Positions 1 through 7,506 of a stretch of DNA of 64,000 bases are shown here, piece after piece. The stretch comes from Sagittula sp. P11 (GTDB lineage Bacteria; Pseudomonadota; Alphaproteobacteria; Rhodobacterales; Rhodobacteraceae): contig NZ_CP021913.1 in assembly GCF_002814095.1 (NCBI RefSeq), positions 2,948,001 to 3,012,000 on the forward strand. The letters run 5' to 3'. The notes under the pieces are model-generated. The model was given only the letters and a program-made list of their open reading frames with translations, ran no database searches and had not been told where the DNA came from. The translations under genes and the position numbers were made by a program. Numbering within the stretch: the first letter of the stretch is position 1; each line of letters starts with the position of its first letter.

Positions 1-69
1 GGTGCCGATCGACAGCAGGATCGCGATGACCGACAGCCACTCCTTCAGGGTCGCAAGATCGATAAGCAA
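1..69 (-). CDS. DUF2730-like Mu-phage protein, 5' end only
   Basis: Only the first 23 codons are inside the window. Read leftwards from a TTG at 69, they give a hydrophobic N-terminus beginning LLIDLATLKEWLSVIAILLS, with one membrane segment. A good ribosome site (GAGGAGG, about 76-82) sits six bases upstream. This start overlaps no other gene and follows the holin stop at 80. In Mu-like phages a small DUF2730 membrane protein with a similar LKEW...I.LLS start often follows the lysis genes, so that is the likely identity. The call rests on 23 residues and position alone. Confidence 0.45.
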   Translation of the reverse strand, partial: MLIDLATLKEWLSVIAILLSIGT

Positions 70-79
70 TGGGGCCTCC

Positions 80-610
80 TCAATGGGTCTGGGCGCGCCA
101 GTCGAGGAGCGCTTGATTGGTCGTGGCTGGGGGCGCGGTGTCGTCGGCTGGAAGCGGCTGGTCTCGCTGGGCCATCACGGCTTGCGTCCGGGCCATCAGG
201 CCCGCCACGTCGCGCTGGAAGTCGAAGTCTTTGACTTGGGCACGACCGCCGAAGAAGAAGGTGACGATGACCGTGATCAGCGCCCAGACCGGGGTCGGAA
301 TGATCGCCCAGGCGGTGAACACCTCGGACATGAAGACCGGATCCCGGACCGTCCAGATCAGCACGGCGAACACGCCACACGTGAAGGCCGGACGCGGCAG
401 CCGGTTCAGGCCATCGACGAGACTGTCCCACCAGGTGCGTTGGTTCCGCGCGACGAACTCGGCCGCGAACTGGCTCAGCGCGGCCGTGTCGAGGGCATGA
501 CCGCGCTCGGCCGAGGCTTCGGCATTGACGCGGAAGACCTCGGCCAGTTCCTTGACCGCGTTGCGGTTGCCGCCGAACAGGATGGCGGCGAGCTGCTGGA
601 TCATCCCCAT
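80..610 (-). CDS. Phage holin, 3TM gene-transfer-agent type
   Basis: This 176-residue protein should permeabilise the inner membrane at lysis and release the muramidase encoded just upstream. It has a soluble N-terminal helical half (about 1-85, including EFVARNQRTWWDSLVDGLNR), then two to three hydrophobic segments between about 90 and 135 (TCGVFAVLIWTVRDP, TPVWALITVIVTFFFGGR), and a polar C-terminal tail. The WWDSLVDGLNRLPRP/GGRAQ pattern fits the Holin_3TM family known from alphaproteobacterial gene transfer agents and Mu-like phages. Its start overlaps the 3' end of the muramidase gene by 10 bases, so the two are a coupled lysis cassette. Family assignment is from recalled pattern, not a search. 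Confidence 0.8.
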   Translation of the reverse strand: MGMIQQLAAILFGGNRNAVKELAEVFRVNAEASAERGHALDTAALSQFAAEFVARNQRTWWDSLVDGLNRLPRPAFTCGVFAVLIWTVRDPVFMSEVFTAWAIIPTPVWALITVIVTFFFGGRAQVKDFDFQRDVAGLMARTQAVMAQRDQPLPADDTAPPATTNQALLDWRAQTH

Positions 611-1215
611 TTCGCCACCCGCTCCTGAAACTCGCCGTCCGTCAGGTGGTAATTCGGCGACATGAACTCCTCGGCGCGCTTGATCCAGCCGCCTTTGCGC
701 CCGGCCCGGGTCCGGGCGTACTTCCGGAGGCTCGGCCGCTGGTCAGCCAGCCGGAAGTAATAGTCGCGCCGGGCGATGCCGTAGGCGTCACGCAGGAAGC
801 CCGGCGCGCTTTGCTGGGCCACGCGCGCGGCACGGATCGTCTGCGGGCCGATAGCGCCGTCGACGATCACCATGATCTCCATCTCGATGAAGAGGCGCTG
901 CAGGATCCGGACGGCGTTCGCGCCCGCGTTCACCTGCATGTCAAAGACGGTGTCGTGAAGCACCTCCGGCAGCTCGTCGATGCGCGGGCCGTGGAAGTAG
1001 CGCTGCATGAAGATCTCGACCGCGTGTTCCTTGGTCAGTGCACGGACGTCCATCACGTCGATATCGCCGTCGCCATCGAGATCGCCCCAAGGGATATTCC
1101 GCAGGGTGTGGATCGTCACGCCGTACTTCGTCGCGCCGCCCGGATCGTCCGGATCGTTCACGAAACCGCCTTCGCGGTCGACGATTTCATGGGCAAGCTG
1201 TCGGGGGGAAGTCAT
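601..1215 (-). CDS. Endolysin: GH108 N-acetylmuramidase with Ca-loop-like insert
   Basis: This holin-associated muramidase cleaves peptidoglycan for lysis. The N-terminal GH108 domain shows the signature EGGFVNDPDDPGGATKYGVT with the catalytic Glu at residue 15 (start MTSPRQLAHE at 1215). A C-terminal peptidoglycan-binding domain (about 110-204) contains FDMQVNAGANAVRILQR and GPQTIRA. A longer ORF opens at 1242, but ATG 1215 is preferred because it places the GH108 motif at the usual distance from the N-terminus. Residues 45-56 read DLDGDGDIDVMD, an EF-hand/dockerin-like calcium loop, inserted after the substrate-cleft start. It overlaps the holin gene. There is no signal peptide, consistent with holin-dependent export. 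Confidence 0.88.
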   Translation of the reverse strand: MTSPRQLAHEIVDREGGFVNDPDDPGGATKYGVTIHTLRNIPWGDLDGDGDIDVMDVRALTKEHAVEIFMQRYFHGPRIDELPEVLHDTVFDMQVNAGANAVRILQRLFIEMEIMVIVDGAIGPQTIRAARVAQQSAPGFLRDAYGIARRDYYFRLADQRPSLRKYARTRAGRKGGWIKRAEEFMSPNYHLTDGEFQERVAKWG

Positions 1216-1285
1216 GGCATTGGCTCCGTCTGGCGGGGCCAATCTAGCGCGGCGCGTTCAGGCAAAACGCGCCCACGGATGTGTT

Positions 1286-1690
1286 CTAGAAGCGGAACTG
1301 CATCTGGTCGTCGTCGTCCTGACCATCGGAGATCGGAGCGGAAGGCAGGCGGCGCTGGGGGAGAGGGCTGGCGAGGAGCCGGGCAACTGCAGTGTCCGTG
1401 CGGCCCAGCTTGGGGCACATTTCGGCGATCGAGTATCCCCGCGCGCGATAGACGTGCGCCAGCCAATGAGCGGGCCGAGGCACCCGGCCGCGCTGATGTT
1501 CCAGTCGTTCGGAGAGTGCTGCCAGACGGTCCGCGCCAATCAGCGCTTCAGCTCGGCTGCGGCCTTTCGGCGTTTGGGTCCAGTAGAGCGAGACGCCGCC
1601 CAGCTCCTCGAAGAAGCGGACGGCGAGGTCGTGACCCAGCTCCTCGATGTAGGGGTCCAAGTGCGCGGGATGCGGGGGCCAGACCTTCAC
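1286..1690 (-). CDS. Mor/C-family transcription activator
   Basis: This 134-residue activator probably switches on the middle/late phage promoters, as Mor and C do in phage Mu. Diagnostic features are IEELG...FFEELGGVSLYW (about 12-30, dimerisation part), VPRPAHWLAHVYRARGYSI (about 72-90) and the helix-turn-helix IAEMCPKLGRTDTAVARLL. The start is a GTG at 1690, overlapping the stop of the preceding 79-residue gene by four bases; no in-frame ATG fits the family. The 70 bases between its stop and the muramidase start would be the natural place for the promoter it activates. The acidic-aromatic tail (DDDDQMQFRF) is not typical of Mor. Confidence 0.8.
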   Translation of the reverse strand: MKVWPPHPAHLDPYIEELGHDLAVRFFEELGGVSLYWTQTPKGRSRAEALIGADRLAALSERLEHQRGRVPRPAHWLAHVYRARGYSIAEMCPKLGRTDTAVARLLASPLPQRRLPSAPISDGQDDDDQMQFRF

Positions 1691-1926
1691 GTCTCGTCCC
1701 CTTCGCCGGTAGGGGGCAGGCGGCGCGAGACGCCGCAGATCGTGCCGCCGGAGACATGCAGGCGCAGGTTGCCTGCCGTCACTTGCGCCATGCCCTCCGG
1801 GACCGCCTCGATCCCGTGAAGACGGGCGCGGATCGAGGCGCGCAGCCACTCGACGGGGATCCCGTGTTCGACTTCAAGGAACTGCAGGAGCGCAAAGTCG
1901 GAAACACCGACGCGGGGACCGGTCAT
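1687..1926 (-). CDS. Small phage protein of unknown function (79 aa)
   Basis: This is a small, cysteine-poor soluble protein starting MTGPRVGVSDFALLQFLEVEHG. Its ATG at 1926 overlaps the gemA-like stop (ATGA arrangement) and its stop overlaps the GTG of the Mor-like gene. It therefore sits in the coupled chain between two recognised Mu genes, which is the best evidence that it is real. The ORF that contains it runs further upstream (to 2427), but that part is an out-of-frame shadow of gemA. I recognise no domain; the single Cys is near the C-terminus. Confidence 0.6.
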   Translation of the reverse strand: MTGPRVGVSDFALLQFLEVEHGIPVEWLRASIRARLHGIEAVPEGMAQVTAGNLRLHVSGGTICGVSRRLPPTGEGDET

Positions 1927-2372
1927 CGACGGATCCTCCCCCAGTCGAAGTCCGGCACTTCGCGCCCGACCCATGCCTTCAGCGCCGACAAAACGTCCTC
2001 GATCTTGTCCGCCTCGCGGAGCTGGTCGATGTCCGCCAGCTCGAACCCCCATGGCTTCGAGAAGCGGGACCGGATGAAGGCGTTGAGACCTTTCCGGGTC
2101 GGATCGGTCAGGGCGCCCGCGTTGCCAAGTGCCGCCCAAAGGACATGCACGAGGCGCAGGTCGCCACGCGGGGCGAGCCTGTTCTTGCCGGATCTGGTCG
2201 GCCGGAAACCCCGCTCCTTCAGCGCGTCGAGGATGGTCTGTTGCTCGGCATCGGTCATGTCCTTCAGGCTTGCCTTGCCGACAAGGCGGAGCTGCAGATC
2301 GTGCCGGGTGTCCGCGTCCACGCCGAGCTGACGACAGCCGACGTGGATCTTCCGGATCAGATCGGTACTCAT
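1923..2372 (-). CDS. gemA: GemA (Mu gp16-like) regulatory protein, DUF1018
   Basis: This 149-residue protein begins MSTDLIRKIHVGCRQLGVD and continues through DLQLRLVGKASLKDMTDAE, the hallmark of the Mu gp16/GemA family (PF06252). A C-terminal part with WGFELADIDQLREADKIEDV follows. In Mu, GemA affects host gene expression and DNA supercoiling; its precise role here is inferred from family only. It is followed by a small coupled gene and the Mor-like activator, the same order as in other Mu-like phages. The start overlaps nothing upstream: a 71-base gap separates it from the opposite-strand gene at 2444-2737. Confidence 0.85.
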   Translation of the reverse strand: MSTDLIRKIHVGCRQLGVDADTRHDLQLRLVGKASLKDMTDAEQQTILDALKERGFRPTRSGKNRLAPRGDLRLVHVLWAALGNAGALTDPTRKGLNAFIRSRFSKPWGFELADIDQLREADKIEDVLSALKAWVGREVPDFDWGRIRR

Positions 2373-2443
2373 GCCCGGATCCTCCCTCCGTTGACCGGCG
2401 ACAGCGCAGGGGCGAAGGTGCGTTCATTCAACAGGAGACCGAC

Positions 2444-2737
2444 ATGCCCCGGATTGTCATCGCGCTCGCAATTGCCGCTTGCGCCAGCAGCGCCACCGCC
2501 TTCGAACGCGGCAGCTTTTACGACGCCGGTTGCCGGGCGTACCTGGTATCGCGTGACGATCCCGGCATCATGGATCCGCTGGCGGTGATGTATTTCGACG
2601 CCATGCTTCAGGGGGCCGCGAGCGGCCCCCTGACACAGTCCGCCATCGTGACGGCTTTTGCCCGCGCTTGCGGAGAAGACCCCAGCCAAACGGTCGGCGC
2701 CACGTTCGGCCGGGTCGTCAGGGAGTTGTCGAATTAG
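2444..2737 (+). CDS. Small secreted protein, moron-like, opposite strand
   Basis: This 97-residue protein is encoded on the + strand in a gap of the leftward prophage operon, with its own ribosome site (AGGAG, 2433-2437). It has a clear signal peptide (MPRIVIALAIAACASSATA, cleavage before FERG). The mature part of about 78 residues carries two cysteines, C30 and C76, which could form one disulfide, and a helical region YFDAMLQGAASGPLTQSAIV. The size and cysteine pattern resemble HdeA/Rap1a-like periplasmic proteins, but that is only a resemblance. Against-the-grain placement and self-contained expression signals fit a lysogenic-conversion moron. A role at the envelope (for example exclusion or stress tolerance) is speculation. 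Confidence 0.75.
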   Translation: MPRIVIALAIAACASSATAFERGSFYDAGCRAYLVSRDDPGIMDPLAVMYFDAMLQGAASGPLTQSAIVTAFARACGEDPSQTVGATFGRVVRELSN

Positions 2738-2739
2738 CA

Positions 2740-3417
2740 TCACCCGCGCTGCTCCACGGTCTCGGGTTTTGCCTTGGCTTCGGCCTTCGCCATGTCGATG
2801 GTGATCGAGGTCCAGTCGGCCTGACCGTGCGGCCGCTTGTAGAACCGCATGTAGGTCTTGGAGCCGATGGCGCGCTCGGCGTCGGTGATCGCCCGCATCG
2901 CGCGCTTCCAGCGGTCATCGTCGATTTCCAGCTTCTTCAGAGACAGCAGCTCGGCCCGGTTGATCTTGCCTTCCTTGTCGGTGTTAAACGCCCGCTCAAC
3001 AATCGTTCGAAGCTCCGGCCGGGCCGACGCAGACCACTCCGTGAGGCACTCATCGACGAGACCTTTTGCGATCTGAAGCTCGGGGCCGTAGTCGAAGTGT
3101 TCAGCGACTTGCACCGTCACCTTCAAGGTGCCGTCAAAGCTGGTGAAGGTCATGTTGCCCTTGGCACCGCCGCGCGTCTCGCCGTACTCGTCCGACAGGA
3201 GGCCGAGGAAGTCGTTCACATCCTCGAAGCAATGCCCCTTGAAGCGCGCGACCTGGTCGCTGAGGTCTTCGGCAAAACCGATCATCTTGCGGACAAGTTC
3301 GTCCTGCAGCTCGTCCTGTGCCCGGACGTTCTTCTTCGGGATCAGGTGGCCTTGGGCGTTCCGCATATGCGGCTCGCCGTTGACGTCGAAGACGCCGGAT
3401 TTGGCGTGTTGTGTCAT
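2740..3417 (-). CDS. DUF3164 family Mu-phage protein
   Basis: This 225-residue soluble protein matches the DUF3164 family of Mu-like phages. Recognisable parts are FDVNGEPHMRNAQGHLIPKK near the N-terminus, DLSDQVARFKGHCFEDVNDF in the middle and MRAITDAERAIGSKTYMRFY towards the C-terminus. The ending SITIDMAKAEA is also typical. Molecular function is not known; the gene lies in the replication/early block between MuB and GemA in related phages, as here. Its ATG overlaps the stop of the small upstream gene (ATGA, 3414-3417), so it is translationally coupled. Its stop is three bases from the stop of the opposite-strand moron-like gene (convergent pair). Confidence 0.85.
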   Translation of the reverse strand: MTQHAKSGVFDVNGEPHMRNAQGHLIPKKNVRAQDELQDELVRKMIGFAEDLSDQVARFKGHCFEDVNDFLGLLSDEYGETRGGAKGNMTFTSFDGTLKVTVQVAEHFDYGPELQIAKGLVDECLTEWSASARPELRTIVERAFNTDKEGKINRAELLSLKKLEIDDDRWKRAMRAITDAERAIGSKTYMRFYKRPHGQADWTSITIDMAKAEAKAKPETVEQRG

Positions 3418-3647
3418 GCGATCTTTCCTTCGATCATGGCGCCGCCTTCGCGGCCTTCTGGTGAGGATGTTGCGATCAGGCCGGTGCAGGCCGCGAGGCA
3501 GACGAGGGCGTCGATCTCGTCGAGGGTGACAAGGGTCGCGCCGCGTGTGCCTTGGCGCGCCACCTTGGCGGCGGCGCTGGCCGACAGCGCGAGCATGCGG
3601 CCTTCCGTCAGGTGTCCGTCACCGGGATCGGACGGGGAATGGGTCAA
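3414..3647 (-). CDS. Small phage protein, TTG start (77 aa)
   Basis: The start codon is inferred to be TTG at 3647, overlapping the upstream stop as TTGA, with AGGAGAG about eight bases before it. The longer ORF to 3788 is a shadow of the upstream gene. The product reads THSPSDPGDGHLTEGRMLAL, then an alanine-rich helix, then TLVTLDEIDALVCLAACTGL. It ends by overlapping the ATG of the DUF3164 gene. No domain is recognised. Coupling at both ends makes it a likely real member of the early operon. Confidence 0.6.
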   Translation of the reverse strand: MTHSPSDPGDGHLTEGRMLALSASAAAKVARQGTRGATLVTLDEIDALVCLAACTGLIATSSPEGREGGAMIEGKIA

Positions 3648-4015
3648 GACTTGCTCTCCTCTTCTTTGAAGATCGGGCAGCGGTTGCAGGCCCGAAACAT
3701 CTGGACATACAGGGTGTTCACGTTGCGGAAGTCGCGGGCGGCGGCGCGCCAAGTGCGGCATTCCTGCCTTTTGATCTCGCCCAAGCACGGGCAGACCACC
3801 GAATCGGACATCAGCAGAGCGCGGACGAGATCCTCGACGGCGCGAAGATCGCCCGTGTATTTTTTCGCCAGCACAAACGAGACGAGAGAGGGGGAGCGAC
3901 CAATGCGCGTGGCGGTCTTGTTTTGGCTGGTCCGGTCACACTCTTCCGCCAGCGCCAGCACCCACTCCGGCAGGTCGGCCCCCCACGCCGCCTTCGACTT
4001 ATCGACGGCGCTCAT
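3644..4015 (-). CDS. HTH protein with cysteine cluster, phage early operon
   Basis: This 123-residue protein is probably DNA-binding. Residues about 15-55 (LPEWVLALAEECDRTSQNKT, then ATRIGRSPSLVSFVLAKKY) look like an XRE-type helix-turn-helix. The C-terminal half has five cysteines, C75, C77, C86, C110 and C113 (CPCLGEIKRQEC and ACNRCP), spaced as for a metal site. Similar HTH plus Cys-cluster proteins occur in Mu-like phages of Rhodobacterales; the metal and target are unknown. Both ends overlap neighbouring genes (ATG 4015 over the stop of the 193-aa gene; TGA over the next TTG), showing tight coupling. Confidence 0.65.
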   Translation of the reverse strand: MSAVDKSKAAWGADLPEWVLALAEECDRTSQNKTATRIGRSPSLVSFVLAKKYTGDLRAVEDLVRALLMSDSVVCPCLGEIKRQECRTWRAAARDFRNVNTLYVQMFRACNRCPIFKEEESKS

Positions 4016-4593
4016 GGGGCATCCTTCCGTCCGACGACGCTGATCTCGCCGATGTTGCTGTCCTCCAGAACTGTGACCCTGCGCGTAACAGGCGCCTCCG
4101 GTCCCGTGTTGCGCACGAGCTGAAACAGGGCTTCACGACGGCCGCGAATGGGCTGGTCGCGTATCCGGAGATAACCTCCCTCCAACAAGGTCCGGCAGTA
4201 GGAGCGCGCCTTGTCGACGGACACTTGCACGCCCCCGGCGTTGGAGTGCGCCGCAATGTCCAGAGGCGTGAAGTGCCGTAGGATCCGCATGGCGCGCCAC
4301 ATGTTGCCCTCGGGCGTTCCGGCTGCATTGGGCGCCACCTTCGCCGACGCTTCGATCAACTGCTGTCGCCGTTCTGCGGAGATGTAGAACCGGACCTGAC
4401 CTTCCTTGCGGACGTAGTCGACCAAGCCCTCACGCTGCCATTGCGTCAGGTAGCGCTGGGCTGTGCCGTGCGGCACTTTCAACTCGGTTTCGAGGTCGAC
4501 GAGACGAAACTCGTCCATCGTCCGGACTCGCTCGAATGCCTTCGTGCGGCGGGCTTCTGCAGTGCGCCGACCGTCGCTGATTTCCCCGTTCAT
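4012..4593 (-). CDS. Winged-helix phage protein of unknown target
   Basis: This 193-residue soluble protein has two apparent winged-helix units. The first (about 20-80) contains FRLVDLETELKVPHGTAQRY and LTQWQREGLVDYVRKEGQVR; the second (about 95-160) contains MRILRHFTPLDIAAHSNAGG and ARSYCRTLLEGGYLRIRDQP. Such paired wHTH proteins lie next to MuB in several Mu-like phages, but no function is established to my knowledge. It overlaps MuB by four bases upstream and the HTH/Cys-cluster gene by four bases downstream. A role in early-gene regulation or transposition-target control is only inferred from position. Confidence 0.6.
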   Translation of the reverse strand: MNGEISDGRRTAEARRTKAFERVRTMDEFRLVDLETELKVPHGTAQRYLTQWQREGLVDYVRKEGQVRFYISAERRQQLIEASAKVAPNAAGTPEGNMWRAMRILRHFTPLDIAAHSNAGGVQVSVDKARSYCRTLLEGGYLRIRDQPIRGRREALFQLVRNTGPEAPVTRRVTVLEDSNIGEISVVGRKDAP

Positions 4594-5366
4594 CCGCGCG
4601 CTGCCTTACGAGCAAGTGCCGCGCTTGCGCCGGGGTAGACCTCCGGCTTGCGCGTGACGGGCGGCGCTCCGGTGAAAAATGGCTGGTCGCCCCAAAGGGC
4701 CAGGTCGGCCTTCTTCTTGCCGCTGCGCCGGGCGAGTTCCTTGACCTTGTCGAGGTTGGTCGCCACGCGTCGGATCGCGCCGCTCGACGCGTCCACGATT
4801 GCCTGCATCAGGTCCGGTGCGATATCCACACCGGGGCAGTAGATATCCGCCAGTTTGGACGCATCCGCCAGATTGCAGTCGACCGTCTCTTGCCAGTCGA
4901 GGACGCGGTTGTGGATGTTTTCCCACTTCGTCAGGCCGTGGGGCAGGTTGGCTTCGCCCACGAGAACGATCGGCGCGAGGCTGCTCTCGTAGATGTCGCG
5001 GACCAGCTCAATCATGTTGCCGCGAAGCATGTACTGGGCATCGTCGATGATCAGCGGCCGGTCGGTGATAGCCAAGTGTTCGGCAATCGCGTCGATGTAG
5101 TAAGGCGTCGTTTTCTTGCGGGGCGTGGCGCCCATTTCCTCGGCGACTTTCTCGACCAGATACGCCTTGGTCCAAGCCTGTTTCATCTGCACGACGTGCG
5201 CCTGAAACTCGTTGGCAACGACAATCACCGCGGTCGATTTGCCGGAGCCGGACTTCCCATGGAACACGCCAAGTCCCGGAAGGCCGCGCGTCCGTGTGAT
5301 AAGCCTCTCGGTGTGCCCCATAAGGGCCGCGACGTTGCGCAGGGGGGCGATAGATGGGGAGTTCAT
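4590..5366 (-). CDS. MuB-like transposition target ATPase
   Basis: This AAA+ ATPase of 258 residues should bind target DNA, activate the transposase and impose target immunity, as MuB does. Walker A is HGKSGSGKST (about 36-45) and Walker B is RPLIIDDAQ (about 103-111); a sensor-like segment IVLVGEANLPHGL follows. The start was set at ATG 5366 because GAGGAAA lies eight bases upstream; an ORF extension to 5399 would overlap MuA. It is directly downstream of the transposase gene (10-base gap). The C-terminus is basic (LARRSGKKK), suited to DNA binding. Confidence 0.88.
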   Translation of the reverse strand: MNSPSIAPLRNVAALMGHTERLITRTRGLPGLGVFHGKSGSGKSTAVIVVANEFQAHVVQMKQAWTKAYLVEKVAEEMGATPRKKTTPYYIDAIAEHLAITDRPLIIDDAQYMLRGNMIELVRDIYESSLAPIVLVGEANLPHGLTKWENIHNRVLDWQETVDCNLADASKLADIYCPGVDIAPDLMQAIVDASSGAIRRVATNLDKVKELARRSGKKKADLALWGDQPFFTGAPPVTRKPEVYPGASAALARKAARG

Positions 5367-5376
5367 GCTCTTTTCC

Positions 5377-7506
5377 TCACTTCTCGTTGTCCCGGCCAAG
5401 TGCCCGGTTCATCCGGGAAAAGGCACGGTATTCGCTCGATTGCTGGTACTCGCCGAGCCAGTCGGACTGCTCGGTCGTCAGTGGATTGTCGCCGTCCTGC
5501 AGCGCTTCCAGTTCGCAGGCGCGGCGGTATCTGGTTTCTGGATCGTCGAGATCCGGCTGCGCTTTGGAGCGCGCCTCCAGTTTCGTGACGGTCGCGGCGA
5601 ACCGGGCTTCCTGCTCGCGCTCGGCCTCGAATTGGACGCGGGGGACGGAGCGTGGCGCCTTCGGATGGCGGGGCGGTAGCCGGACCACGTCGGCCTCGGG
5701 CAGGTTGTCGCCGGACACGTCCTTGCCAGCGGCGCGCAGCCGTGCCGCGATCTCGGCGTCGGTCAGCGCCTTGTGCGCCTTCGCCTCTGCCCGGGTTGCC
5801 TTGACGAACGCGGCGCGCTTGCGCTGCTGGGTCCGGGCATCGTCCACGTTGAGGAAGTCGCCCTTCTCGACGATCGGCGCTTCACCGAGGAAGGCGCCGT
5901 CAATGTCGTAGACCCGAAGGCCCGCATGCAGATCGTCCGGATCGAAGCGTGCAACGACCTTCTGGCCCGCGATGCGATACATCCATTCGGCCCAGTAGCG
6001 CGAACCGTAGATCGACAGCTCGCCATTCTGGCTGTCGGCCCGGATACCTTCGGCGCGGAGAAGCCAGAGGAGCTGTTGCTCTTCGGTGGCGATCTTCGGC
6101 TGCGCCGTGCGGTAACTCTCGTTAAACACCTCGTTAAAGGACCGTTGATTTGCCACTTCAGACCGCCGTCCGCGCCGCGCGTTGTGCGCCTCGATCTCGC
6201 GCTCCAGGACGGCCGTGAACTCGTCCAAAGGGATCGCCCGGTCGCCGTAGTTCTCCGGCTTCGCGTCGGTGGTGTTGCCGGTATAGGCCCCCACAAAGGC
6301 GGGGTGTTTCGCGACCCGGGCGCACATGTCCTGAAAGGCGCGCTCGATTGGCTTCGCCTGCCCCCATGCGGGCTGCGCCCAGTGAACCTGAACGCCGAGA
6401 AGGGTCAGCAGGCCCGGCACGTCGTCGTCCCTGATCTTGAAGCGGAAGCGGGTCGGTGCCCCGCCGGTCATCGCCTTCGCGGCGAACTCGCGACCGTTGT
6501 CGAGGAGGATGTGATCGGGGATCCCGTACTTCCGGACAAGGTCGCCGAAGCAAAGCTGCACCGTGTGGCTGTTGGCGCTGATGCTCAGCCGCCAAGCGAG
6601 GAACTTGCCCGAGTAGATGTCGGAAAATGCGATCATCTGCGCCCGGACCGGGTTCTGTTCGCCCGGCCAGTCAACGAACACGTCGAACTTGTGATAGTCG
6701 CCCTGGACCGCTTCCAGCGCGCGCATGCTGGTCTTCGACCGGGTCTGGTGCGGGAAGTAGCGGCGCAGGCCGTGGACGCCCTCGCGCAGAAAGATGACGA
6801 CATGCTTCGGCACGGTCTCGTCGATGATCCTTCGGACCTTCCAGAGCGGAGCCGATGCCACTCCCTCGGCCTTGGCAATGTCAGTCGCCCACGCATGCGC
6901 GGCGGTCATGTCCGGCCCCGATTGCGTCAGCCAACAGCTCTTGACGATCTCGACGAAGCGTTCGGAGACCTGCGTCTTGTCGCCCTTCGCGCCGCCCGGC
7001 TGCGGTGCCAGGTACGGCAAGCGGTCGTGGCGCGGTATGCCCTCGACCATGCTCAGCCAGTTCCAGAGTGTCTTCTCGCTTTTCTTCAGCTTGTCCGCCA
7101 CGGTCCGCACGGCAACGGTCCGCGTCAGCCCGGAGATCTCCAGTGCATCGACATCGTCCAAGGCGCGCAGACGGTCCGCTGCGCGCGCTTTGGCCGAGGC
7201 CTTCAGGGCGTCGAAGGCGGACCATGCGGCATCGCGGCCGGGCTTCTCAGGCGCCGGTGCGGGAGGCTCGGGCGCATGGCGCTCGCGGTCGAGGAGCGCG
7301 ATGCGCGCCCGTATCGGGAAAAGAGAGTAATGGTATTCGATCCCCCCGCCGCGACCGGCGCGTCGGCGGACCTTACCCTTCTGGACGGCCCATCCCGAGC
7401 GCTTGGCGAGGTCATTCACGCCCTGTTTGGTAAGTGGCAGATCCGGCAGATCAGCCGCCGCCAATTCTGCTGCGCTCCACCATTCCTGTGCGGGCGTGTC
7501 GGTCAT
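5377..7506 (-). CDS. MuA-like DDE transposase
   Basis: This 709-residue transposase performs strand transfer for phage integration and replicative transposition. The N-terminal Mu-type DNA-binding domain shows EWWSAAELAAADLPDLP and GVNDLAKRSGWAVQ (about 8-42). Further helical end-binding domains follow to about 250, then the RNase-H-fold core with catalytic D270 (AVQGDYHKF), D336 (HILLDNGREF) and E388 (WGQAKPIERA). The spacing matches Mu almost residue for residue. The beta-barrel region contains VVARFDPDDLHAGLRVYDIDG, and a basic Ala/Arg-rich tail follows. All catalytic residues are intact, so the phage may still be mobile. It lies between parB-like and MuB-like genes and overlaps the former by four bases. 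Confidence 0.95.
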   Translation of the reverse strand: MTDTPAQEWWSAAELAAADLPDLPLTKQGVNDLAKRSGWAVQKGKVRRRAGRGGGIEYHYSLFPIRARIALLDRERHAPEPPAPAPEKPGRDAAWSAFDALKASAKARAADRLRALDDVDALEISGLTRTVAVRTVADKLKKSEKTLWNWLSMVEGIPRHDRLPYLAPQPGGAKGDKTQVSERFVEIVKSCWLTQSGPDMTAAHAWATDIAKAEGVASAPLWKVRRIIDETVPKHVVIFLREGVHGLRRYFPHQTRSKTSMRALEAVQGDYHKFDVFVDWPGEQNPVRAQMIAFSDIYSGKFLAWRLSISANSHTVQLCFGDLVRKYGIPDHILLDNGREFAAKAMTGGAPTRFRFKIRDDDVPGLLTLLGVQVHWAQPAWGQAKPIERAFQDMCARVAKHPAFVGAYTGNTTDAKPENYGDRAIPLDEFTAVLEREIEAHNARRGRRSEVANQRSFNEVFNESYRTAQPKIATEEQQLLWLLRAEGIRADSQNGELSIYGSRYWAEWMYRIAGQKVVARFDPDDLHAGLRVYDIDGAFLGEAPIVEKGDFLNVDDARTQQRKRAAFVKATRAEAKAHKALTDAEIAARLRAAGKDVSGDNLPEADVVRLPPRHPKAPRSVPRVQFEAEREQEARFAATVTKLEARSKAQPDLDDPETRYRRACELEALQDGDNPLTTEQSDWLGEYQQSSEYRAFSRMNRALGRDNEK

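Noticed and set aside
646-2331. 561-codon + strand open frame across the lysis and Mor region
   Set aside because: It is antisense to several recognised phage genes and has an Arg/Pro/Ala-rich composition typical of high-GC shadow frames.
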